The notes: generated from the letters alone by a model not told the origin. Shown: positions 10,672 through 17,249, counted from the first letter of the stretch. The stretch is 32,758 bases of DNA from Campylobacteraceae bacterium (GCA_027013245.1 JALUXT010000164.1:1-32758); one strand, 5' to 3'. Numbers and translations: made by a program.

Positions 10672-11381
10672 GCTATTTCCTTCGTTTTTATCATGTATTT
10701 TCTACCATATATATTTTGAATCAAATCAAATGATTCAAGTTTTTTTCTTAAACCATATATGATGTTTCTTATATTTTTTGGATTATAGGTTTTTTGGGTA
10801 TCGCTCCACATGTAATAAAAAATCTCTTCGCCATCAACTGGTATATTGGCACTTTCGATAAGAATCTTTAAAAGTTTAATTTCGCTAGGAGTTAATTTTA
10901 TAGGTTTGTCTTGGCTTAATAAGATATTTGTTTCTTTATCCCAAAAGAGACCATCTCCTAAACAGATTACACCTTTTGAGGTTTGTAATTTTTTTATACA
11001 CAAATTCAAGCTGTTTTTTAATTTCTCTGAAGTAAGAGGTTTTATAAGATAATCAACGATGTCCAATTTTATAGCTTTTAGTAGTTTTTCCTTATCATCA
11101 TATGCACTGACGATAACTATAGGTGTGCTAATACCATTTTCTTTAATTTGAGAGATAAAAGAAAAACCGCCAATTTCAGGCATCTCTATATCTGTAAATA
11201 CTATATCTGGTTTTTTTAAATCTATAAGCTCCAAAGCATCTTGTGCATTTGAAGATTTATAAATTTTCGCAAACAATAAAGAAAAATAATCCACCATTCC
11301 ATCAAGGGATTCCAAATCATCATCAACCACTAAAGCTGTATATTTTTTAAGTTTTTTCATAAGCGCTACCCTCTTGTGCAA
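10668..11381 (-). CDS. OmpR/PhoB-family response regulator
   Basis: REC (ALVVDDDLESLDGM...PDIVFTDIEMPEIGG...DYLIKPL) plus C-terminal winged helix (LTPSEIKLLKILI...NPKNIRNIIYGLRKKL). An internal ATG (MKKLKKYTALVV) is an alternative start. Confidence 0.92.
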   Translation of the reverse strand: MHKRVALMKKLKKYTALVVDDDLESLDGMVDYFSLLFAKIYKSSNAQDALELIDLKKPDIVFTDIEMPEIGGFSFISQIKENGISTPIVIVSAYDDKEKLLKAIKLDIVDYLIKPLTSEKLKNSLNLCIKKLQTSKGVICLGDGLFWDKETNILLSQDKPIKLTPSEIKLLKILIESANIPVDGEEIFYYMWSDTQKTYNPKNIRNIIYGLRKKLESFDLIQNIYGRKYMIKTKEIA

Positions 11382-11425
11382 AAAATATCATACGATTACG
11401 ATGCAATTATTATATCACAAGAGAG

Positions 11426-11447
11426 TCTTTAAAGTGTCTTTAAAGTG
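11426..11447. promoter_or_regulatory. Tandem 11-bp direct repeat (TCTTTAAAGTG x2, then partial TCTTT), candidate operator for the minus-strand RR operon
   Basis: tctttaaagtg tctttaaagtg read directly. On the minus strand it is CACTTTAAAGA x2 followed 11 nt later by TATAAT (11409-11414). Confidence 0.6.
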
Positions 11448-11456
11448 TCTTTTTTA

Positions 11457-11921
11457 TTATTGTTTATCCAAGAGTGCTTTTTTAACAGCCTCTACATGTC
11501 CTTTCACTCTAACTTTAGTCCAAATATCTGTTATCTTTCCGTTTGGATTGATGAGAAAAGTTGAACGGACAACTCCCATGTACTCTCTGCCATACATTTT
11601 TTTGAGTTGCCACACTCCATAACTTTCTGAAACTTTTTTATCCTCATCAGCTAAAAGTGTAATTTGTAAATCTTTTTTTTCGATAAAATTTCTATGCTTT
11701 TTAGGGCTATCAGGACTAACTCCTAAGATAACGGCATCTAGCTCTTCAAAATTTGGAAGCTCTTTAGTAAATTCACATGCCTCGGTAGTACATCCTGGAG
11801 TATTATCTTTTGGATAGAAATACAATATTATCCATTTGCCTTTTAAATCTCGCAAACACATCTCCACCTCGTCTTGATTTGGCAAGCAAAACTCTGGCGC
11901 TTTTTGGTTAATCTCTAACAT
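11457..11921 (-). CDS. bcp: Thioredoxin-dependent peroxiredoxin Bcp (AhpC/TSA family)
   Basis: YFYPKDNTPGCTTEACEF active site; overall Bcp/PrxQ layout. Confidence 0.95.
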   Translation of the reverse strand: MLEINQKAPEFCLPNQDEVEMCLRDLKGKWIILYFYPKDNTPGCTTEACEFTKELPNFEELDAVILGVSPDSPKKHRNFIEKKDLQITLLADEDKKVSESYGVWQLKKMYGREYMGVVRSTFLINPNGKITDIWTKVRVKGHVEAVKKALLDKQ

Positions 11922-11970
11922 ATTTTTCCTTTTTTGCTGAAATTATATCCATAATTGATAAACATTTGTC

Positions 11971-12006
11971 AATCTTCATCAAATCTTCATAAACAACCTA
12001 TATAAT
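11971..12006 (+). promoter_or_regulatory. Candidate promoter with 11-bp direct repeats (AATCTTCATCA/AATCTTCATAA) and -10 TATAAT
   Basis: Repeats at 11971-11981 and 11982-11992; TATAAT at 12001-12006, so the repeats cover the -35 region. Confidence 0.55.
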
Positions 12007-12171
12007 TTCTCTACAGATCAATTTCAAGTAGAAAAGATGAAGAAAATTAGTATAGTATAAGCAACGGTTATTCTTAGTTTTGAATACTGACCTTACGCAC
12101 TATTTGTAAAATTTCAAAGAATGTTCTAAAAAATATCCAATTTTTATAAAAATTTAGATAAGCTAAACAAA

Positions 12172-12223
12172 CCTCTCGTGCAACAGTCGCGAGGAATTTT
12201 TTAGGGGCTTTGCCCCTAAAAAA
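12172..12223 (+). repeat. Two-hairpin leader element directly upstream of the RR ribosome-binding site
   Basis: Hairpin 1 CCTCTCG(12172-12178)/CGCGAGG(12188-12194); hairpin 2 TTTTTTAGGGGC(12197-12208)-TTT-GCCCCTAAAAAA(12212-12223), a 12-bp perfect stem. RBS AAAGGA follows. Confidence 0.7.
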
Positions 12224-12234
12224 AGGACAGTTAA

Positions 12235-12918
12235 ATGAAAAAAAAGATCCTGATAGTAGAAGATGAAGAGAGTATAGTTGAGTTCATAAAAAATAGGCTA
12301 GAGAGTAATCTTTATGATACACAGATCGCATATGATGGCAGAGAGGCTATCTCTAAAATAGCTTTAAACTCATATGACTTAATCACACTTGATATCATGC
12401 TCCCTCATGTTGATGGATTTGAAATATGCAAAACCATAAGGAAAAAATCAAAAAAGTGCTTGATTATTATGATTAGCGCACTTGATACGATGGAATTTAA
12501 GACAAAAGGGTATGATTGCGGGATAGATGACTATATCGCAAAGCCGTTTTCCGCTAGAGAGTTGGCCGTCAAAATCAAATCTCTGTTAAAAAGAAAAGAG
12601 GAACTCGTTTGCCTTAAGGACAAATCTCTTTGTGATATAATTCTCAAAGAAGAGGCAAAAGAGGTGCTTGTAGATGGGTTTAAGATAGAGTTTACGCCAA
12701 GTGAATACACAATCTTATCTGTGTTGATAAACAATAAAAATAGAGTCTTTTCAAGAGCAGATTTGGCTCAAATCATATATAACAATTATCTAGGGAAGAT
12801 AGATGAGCAGGGCATAAACAGCCATATTTATCATATAAGAGAAAAAGTCAAAGAGTATTATGATAAAGAAATTATAAAAACCGTAAGAGGGATGGGATAC
12901 AAAATATATGAGAATTAA
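12235..12918 (+). CDS. OmpR/PhoB-family response regulator
   Basis: ILIVEDEESIVEFI...LITLDIMLPHVDGFEI...DDYIAKPFS REC plus winged helix FTPSEYTILSVL...INSHIYHIREKV...TVRGMGYKIYEN. Confidence 0.95.
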   Translation: MKKKILIVEDEESIVEFIKNRLESNLYDTQIAYDGREAISKIALNSYDLITLDIMLPHVDGFEICKTIRKKSKKCLIIMISALDTMEFKTKGYDCGIDDYIAKPFSARELAVKIKSLLKRKEELVCLKDKSLCDIILKEEAKEVLVDGFKIEFTPSEYTILSVLINNKNRVFSRADLAQIIYNNYLGKIDEQGINSHIYHIREKVKEYYDKEIIKTVRGMGYKIYEN

Positions 12919-13909
12919 ACCTTTTTTAATCATCATTTATACTTTAGCGGGTTTTTTTATATCTATTTTAAGCTCATTTTTGACTTATATCATCATCGGC
13001 AAGCCTATCGGGATGGCCATGGTTATTCAGATTGTATTTGTGGTTGTTTTTCTAACTCCTGTTGTGGGTATTATAAGTTTTGTGCTTGGCAGATATCTCT
13101 CTAGGAAGTTTGATTTTATAAAAAATCGCTTAGAGGATATTAAAAATGAAAACTACAGCAAAGACACCAGTCAAAACACAATAACAGAGATAAATGATAT
13201 AAATGACAATATGAACTTTTTATCTGCTCAGCTAAATAATCTTATAGAAGATTTGAAACAAAAAAATCAAAATCTTTCAAATTTACTTATCTCTATGGCT
13301 CATGATATAAAGACGCCAATCACTATCTTAAATGGACACATAGAAGAGATGGAAGACGGCATGGTAAGTGCGGATAAACTTCCGGCTGTGTTGGAGCACA
13401 TGAAAGAAGAAGTAAAATTTCTAGATGAGCTAACAATCGATATGCTAGAGTTTATAACCTCCATGAAGAAGCAAAAGATAAAAGAAAAGATAGCTCTTCA
13501 TACTTTTGTCAAAGATGAAATATTTACAATTTTATCCAAAAATAACAAAGTTAAATACCTAAATGATATTGATATAAATTTCATCATAGAATTTAATAAA
13601 ATGGATTTAAAGAAAGTATCTTTAAATTTACTAAACAATGCCATAAAATATACAAAACAAGGGTATATCAGAGTATATATACAAGATGATTTGGTTGTAT
13701 TTGAAAACAATGGAAAAAACATAGAAGAGAAGTTCAAAGAGAAAATTTTCGAGCCATTTTTTACTATATCAAGAAGTAAAAATAGAAAAAAAGGTGGCTT
13801 TGGACTTGGACTTAGTATCGTAAGAAATCTATGTAAAAACAACGGCTACACATGTACTTTGCAAAGTAGTGATACTATAAAAACAATGTTTTGCTTAAAA
13901 AAAGTCTAG
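12908..13909 (+). CDS. Sensor histidine kinase, two closely spaced TM helices (intramembrane-sensing type)
   Basis: Two N-terminal TMs with only a short loop (GKPIGMAM), HAMP-like linker, SMAHDIKTPITIL H-box, NLLNNAIKYT N-box, GGFGLGLSIVRNL G-box. Overlaps the RR gene by 11 nt. Confidence 0.92.
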   Translation: MRIKPFLIIIYTLAGFFISILSSFLTYIIIGKPIGMAMVIQIVFVVVFLTPVVGIISFVLGRYLSRKFDFIKNRLEDIKNENYSKDTSQNTITEINDINDNMNFLSAQLNNLIEDLKQKNQNLSNLLISMAHDIKTPITILNGHIEEMEDGMVSADKLPAVLEHMKEEVKFLDELTIDMLEFITSMKKQKIKEKIALHTFVKDEIFTILSKNNKVKYLNDIDINFIIEFNKMDLKKVSLNLLNNAIKYTKQGYIRVYIQDDLVVFENNGKNIEEKFKEKIFEPFFTISRSKNRKKGGFGLGLSIVRNLCKNNGYTCTLQSSDTIKTMFCLKKV

Positions 13910-13920
13910 GCATAGATAGG

Positions 13921-13966
13921 TAATTAAAAACTTTATAACACATTTGACAAACATTTCTTGATTTAT
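13921..13966. repeat. Copy 1 of an imperfect 38-46 bp direct repeat
   Basis: aactttataacacatttgacaaacatttcttgatttat (13929-13966) matches copy 2 at 14530-14567 at 32/38 positions by hand count, with weaker similarity for 8 more bp upstream. Confidence 0.75.
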
Positions 13967-14034
13967 GCTCCACAATCTATATTTTGCTTAGGATTAACAC
14001 TTCCATCGGTAAATAAAAATTGTTTTTGTTTCAT
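13963..14034 (-). pseudogene. Possible N-terminal remnant of an RNase H-like protein
   Basis: Minus-strand ATG at 14034 translates as MKQKQFLFTDGSVNPKQNIDCGA*. TDGS-(x)NP-(x)-GA resembles the first strand of RNase H-fold proteins; the frame stops inside repeat copy 1. Confidence 0.5.
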
Positions 14035-14051
14035 GATGAAAGTATAGCATG

Positions 14052-14079
14052 TTGTATTTAATGATTTTTCTTGTATTAT
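14052..14079 (+). promoter_or_regulatory. Candidate sigma70-type promoter for the small ORF cluster
   Basis: TTGTAT (14052-14057), 16-nt spacer, TATTAT (14074-14079), followed by the palindrome TGTATATACA at 14083-14092. Confidence 0.4.
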
Positions 14080-14108
14080 GTCTGTATATACAAATAAAGG
14101 AAAATATT

Positions 14109-14333
14109 TTGAAAATAAAAAATGTTGTAGATTATATGCTGGAAGAATTAGATAAAAATGGTGTCTTACACCAAAAGGATCTGGTAAACATAATTAAAGA
14201 AAAATTTGGCGAGCAATTTGTTTTTACAAACAGTCATGGTACACTTTCTATAGATAGAAAAGTTATCAGAGAATTTAATAAGGTAAAAAGTAAAGATATC
14301 CTTTGGAATAAAGAAACTTACTGCTGGAGATAA
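14109..14333 (+). CDS. Small protein resembling the DUF6953 family
   Basis: From TTG 14109 preceded by AAAGG: LKIKNVVDYMLEELDKNGVLHQKDLVNIIKEKFGEQFVFTNSHGTLSIDRKVIREFNKVKSKDILWNKETYCWR. The track ORF (14049) adds an unlikely hydrophobic N-terminus. Confidence 0.6.
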   Translation: MKIKNVVDYMLEELDKNGVLHQKDLVNIIKEKFGEQFVFTNSHGTLSIDRKVIREFNKVKSKDILWNKETYCWR

Positions 14334-14402
14334 ATTTACTTTTTTTAAGGCTTAATTTTATACAATTAGAGTTGCACAACAAAATCAAATAAGGAGAACA
14401 GT

Positions 14403-14504
14403 ATGGCAAAAGGTAAAAATAGTCAAAAAGCAGTTAAGAAAGTAGCGGGAAAAACATTGAAAGAAAAACGCAACGAGAAAAAAATTAAAAAAGCAAATGG
14501 CTGA
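14403..14504 (+). CDS. 33-aa Lys-rich basic protein
   Basis: Own translation: MAKGKNSQKAVKKVAGKTLKEKRNEKKIKKANG*. Strong SD AAGGAG about 6 nt upstream of the ATG. Absent from the supplied ORF track because of its length. Confidence 0.7.
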   Translation: MAKGKNSQKAVKKVAGKTLKEKRNEKKIKKANG

Positions 14505-14529
14505 TATTAAAAATACCGTGTTAGTTTCA

Positions 14530-14567
14530 AACTTTACATCACATTTAACAAGTATTCCTTGATTTAT
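14530..14567. repeat. Copy 2 of the 38-46 bp direct repeat, upstream of the hemC-like gene
   Basis: aactttacatcacatttaacaagtattccttgatttat; TATAAT at 14580-14585 follows. Confidence 0.75.
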
Positions 14568-14615
14568 AACTTTTTAGTGTATAATATCGCAAAAATATAA
14601 TCTAGGAATTTTCAC

Positions 14616-15572
14616 ATGAATAAAAGATGTCTAAAAGTTGGCACAAGAGGAAGTAGATTGGCGCTGATACAGTGTTATCAAGCCATAGCTGATATCCAAG
14701 ATATATCAAAAGTCAAATACAAAGAGTCTATAGATTCTTCATTTAATATCATCGTTACAACTGGGGATGCTATGCAAGGCACAGTTGGTGCTCAAAGTTT
14801 AACAAAGACAGCATGGGTTGATAAAATCGAAGAAGCACTTTTGAGTAAAACGATAAATTTAGCTATCCATTCTGGAAAAGATATCCCAAAAGATATAGCA
14901 AAAGGCACTAAGCTAATCCCTGTTGGAAAAAGAAATATCCCTTTTGATGTATTTGTTGGAAAGATGAAAGATGGAAAAAGGATGAAATTTTCTCAATTGA
15001 ACAAAGATGCCAATGTAGGAACAGCTAGTTTGCGCCGTGAAATGTTTTTGAAAGAGGCAAACCCAGAGTTTACTATCATCCCACATAGAGGAAATGTACC
15101 AACAAGGATAAAAAAGCTAGATGCCTCAGATAAGCTAGATGGGATTATTTTAGCAGCAGCTGGTATCAAAAGACTAAATTTGAGTAGTGATTTTGATATC
15201 TTAAATCAAGATATTCTTGTGCCCTCAGCCTTGCAAGGAACATTGGTGGCTCAAATAAGAGAAGATGATAATGAAACCCAAGAAATTATACGAAGAGTCT
15301 TAGATGCTGATACACAGACTTGTTTTGCTATTGAAAGAAGTATGTCTGAAGCCCTAGGAGCAGATTGTAAATCTTGTGTGGGGATATATGCTAGTATAAA
15401 AGACGAAAAATTAAAACTAGTTATATCTGCAATCGACCCAATAACTGTGATTAAATATGATTTTGCTAGAGAAATAAATCTTGATAAACTCGATATTGAA
15501 GCGTTTGTAAAAAAAATCAAATCTAATGAAGAGTTTTTACATATATCAAAAATCGTTACTTGTAGCATATAA
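14616..15572 (+). CDS. hemC: Hydroxymethylbilane synthase (porphobilinogen deaminase) family, divergent
   Basis: LKVGTRGSRLALIQ, AIHSGKDIPKD, GTASLRREMFLKEANPEFTIIPHRGNVPTRIKKLD, ILAAAGIKRL, GADCKSCVG. Confidence 0.85.
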   Translation: MNKRCLKVGTRGSRLALIQCYQAIADIQDISKVKYKESIDSSFNIIVTTGDAMQGTVGAQSLTKTAWVDKIEEALLSKTINLAIHSGKDIPKDIAKGTKLIPVGKRNIPFDVFVGKMKDGKRMKFSQLNKDANVGTASLRREMFLKEANPEFTIIPHRGNVPTRIKKLDASDKLDGIILAAAGIKRLNLSSDFDILNQDILVPSALQGTLVAQIREDDNETQEIIRRVLDADTQTCFAIERSMSEALGADCKSCVGIYASIKDEKLKLVISAIDPITVIKYDFAREINLDKLDIEAFVKKIKSNEEFLHISKIVTCSI

Positions 15573-15600
15573 AATTCAAAATTCAAACCCTGACCCCTAA
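15571..15600. repeat. Possible transposon/MITE end relic
   Basis: aaaattcaaaattcaaaccctgacccctaa immediately after the hemC stop. Resembles, from memory, termini associated with Y1/REP-type transposases (GGGGTCAG...TTGAATTTTGAATTTT). Confidence 0.35.
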
Positions 15601-15629
15601 TCGAATAAGCTAAATAAAAAAGGATAAAA

Positions 15630-16472
15630 ATGGATTTAACAGCGTTTATAATAGAAAAAGAGAGTATTGTCAGATTTGGTTTTTTCTTTGGTATGTTGGT
15701 GATTATGGGTGTTTGGGAGACATTCAAACCAAGGAGAGTTCCAACTATTTCAAAAGCTTCAAGATGGGTAAACAATCTTGGTTTGATTATGTTAAATGGC
15801 TTTGTTTTGCGTTTGATTTTACCAATAGCGACAACAGGCTTGGCTTTGTTGGCTCAAAAACAAGGTTGGGGAATTTTAAATTATTATAGTGTGCCAAAAA
15901 TTGCAAATATCTTAGTTTTTATAGTTGTGTTAGATTTTACGATCTATTTGCAACATGTTATGGTGCACGCAGTACCTCTTTTTTGGAGATTTCATCGGGT
16001 TCATCATGTTGATTTGGATTACGATGTGACTACGGGGGCTAGATTTCATACTTTTGAAATCATCTTTTCTATGTTTATAAAGTTTACTGCAATTGTGCTT
16101 TTAGGGCCTGCTGTTATCGCTGTAATATTGTTTGAGATTATACTAAATGTCATGGCCATGTTTAACCATGGAAATGTAGGTTTGCCAAAAGCATTAGATA
16201 AGTTCTTGCGTTATTTTATAGTTACTCCAGATATGCACAGGGTTCACCATTCCATAGAAGAAGATGAAACAAATAGTAACTTCGGTTTTAACCTCTCTAT
16301 TTGGGATAGACTTTTTGGAACTTACAGAGCCAAAGTTAGAGCTGGACAAATTGACATGACAATTGGCATAAAAACGATAAGAAGACCAAAAGAAACAAAT
16401 CATCTTCTAGGAATGTTGCTGATTCCATTTAAGCATAAAATTAGTAAATATGTTATAAATTCTACTAAATAA
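15630..16472 (+). CDS. Sterol desaturase / fatty acid hydroxylase superfamily membrane protein
   Basis: Histidine boxes HVMVH, WRFHRVHHVD, MFNHGN, DMHRVHHS with multiple TM helices. Confidence 0.93.
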   Translation: MDLTAFIIEKESIVRFGFFFGMLVIMGVWETFKPRRVPTISKASRWVNNLGLIMLNGFVLRLILPIATTGLALLAQKQGWGILNYYSVPKIANILVFIVVLDFTIYLQHVMVHAVPLFWRFHRVHHVDLDYDVTTGARFHTFEIIFSMFIKFTAIVLLGPAVIAVILFEIILNVMAMFNHGNVGLPKALDKFLRYFIVTPDMHRVHHSIEEDETNSNFGFNLSIWDRLFGTYRAKVRAGQIDMTIGIKTIRRPKETNHLLGMLLIPFKHKISKYVINSTK

Positions 16473-16482
16473 AAGGAAATTT

Positions 16483-17208
16483 ATGAGCATTAAACAAAAC
16501 AGACAAATCCACCCACTAAATAAAATAGGACTTTTTCTTGGTATCGTAGCCATTGTGATTGCTTTAGTTTCCATCATCGGTTATCGCATGAAATGGTGGC
16601 GACAACTGCAAGCTTTTGATATTTTTGGCTGGGCTACATTTGTAGCAGGTGTTGCATTTTTACTTTGTATTATTGGTGCATTTAAGGCTAGAGCAAACGG
16701 AAGATTTCGAGGTATGAGTTTGGGAATTCTTGGGATTTTACTTAGTTTACCTATCATGACATCCGCTTTTTTATTTCAATATAGTGCAAAAATTTATCCT
16801 CCTATAAATGACATATCAACCGATACTATAAATCCACCAGTTTTTTGGGATGTACCAAATCCTACTGAATATCCAGGTTCAAAAGTAGCAAAAATTCAAA
16901 AAGCAGGATATCCTGATTTGAAGTCATTAAAACTTTCTATGTCTCCAAAAGTAGTATTTGACAAAGCATTGAAAATAGTAAAAGATAAAGGCTGGAAGAT
17001 AGCAGGAACTGATGAGGAAGACGGTCGCATAGAAGCGGTAGCTACTTCTTTATTATATGGTTTTAAAGATGAAGTAGTGATAAGAATAACTCCAGATAGC
17101 GATGGTGTTATGGTAGATCTGCGTTCTCGTTCACGCATAGGAAGAATCGACCGTGGTGCAAATGAAAGACGAATTAGAGGCTTTTTAAAAGCATTAAAAG
17201 CTAGGTAG
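16483..17208 (+). CDS. DUF1499 domain membrane protein
   Basis: Three N-terminal TMs, then the DUF1499-like segment (FDKALKIVKDKGWKIAGTDEEDGRIEAVATSLLYGFKDEVVIRITPDSDGVMVDLRSRSRIGRIDRGANERRIRGFLKAL). Confidence 0.85.
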   Translation: MSIKQNRQIHPLNKIGLFLGIVAIVIALVSIIGYRMKWWRQLQAFDIFGWATFVAGVAFLLCIIGAFKARANGRFRGMSLGILGILLSLPIMTSAFLFQYSAKIYPPINDISTDTINPPVFWDVPNPTEYPGSKVAKIQKAGYPDLKSLKLSMSPKVVFDKALKIVKDKGWKIAGTDEEDGRIEAVATSLLYGFKDEVVIRITPDSDGVMVDLRSRSRIGRIDRGANERRIRGFLKALKAR

Positions 17209-17243
17209 AATTTTTACTGTGCCATTAAACACAGTAAAAATTC
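17208..17243. terminator. Hairpin between convergent genes, likely bidirectional terminator
   Basis: Perfect 14-bp stem GAATTTTTACTGTG / CACAGTAAAAATTC with 8-nt loop CCATTAAA. Confidence 0.55.
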
Positions 17244-17249
17244 ATAGTT

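Noticed and set aside
12197-12223. TTTTTTAGGGGCTTTGCCCCTAAAAAA as a Rho-independent terminator
   Set aside because: The T-run precedes and the A-run follows the stem on both strands, opposite to an intrinsic terminator, and it directly abuts an RBS.
13498-13842. 114-aa antisense ORF within the histidine kinase
   Set aside because: Antisense to conserved kinase boxes, no independent RBS or homology signal.
15251-15775. 174-aa minus ORF across the hemC-like 3' end and the desaturase 5' end
   Set aside because: Overlaps two strongly supported plus genes; no domain signature; AT-rich shadow frame.
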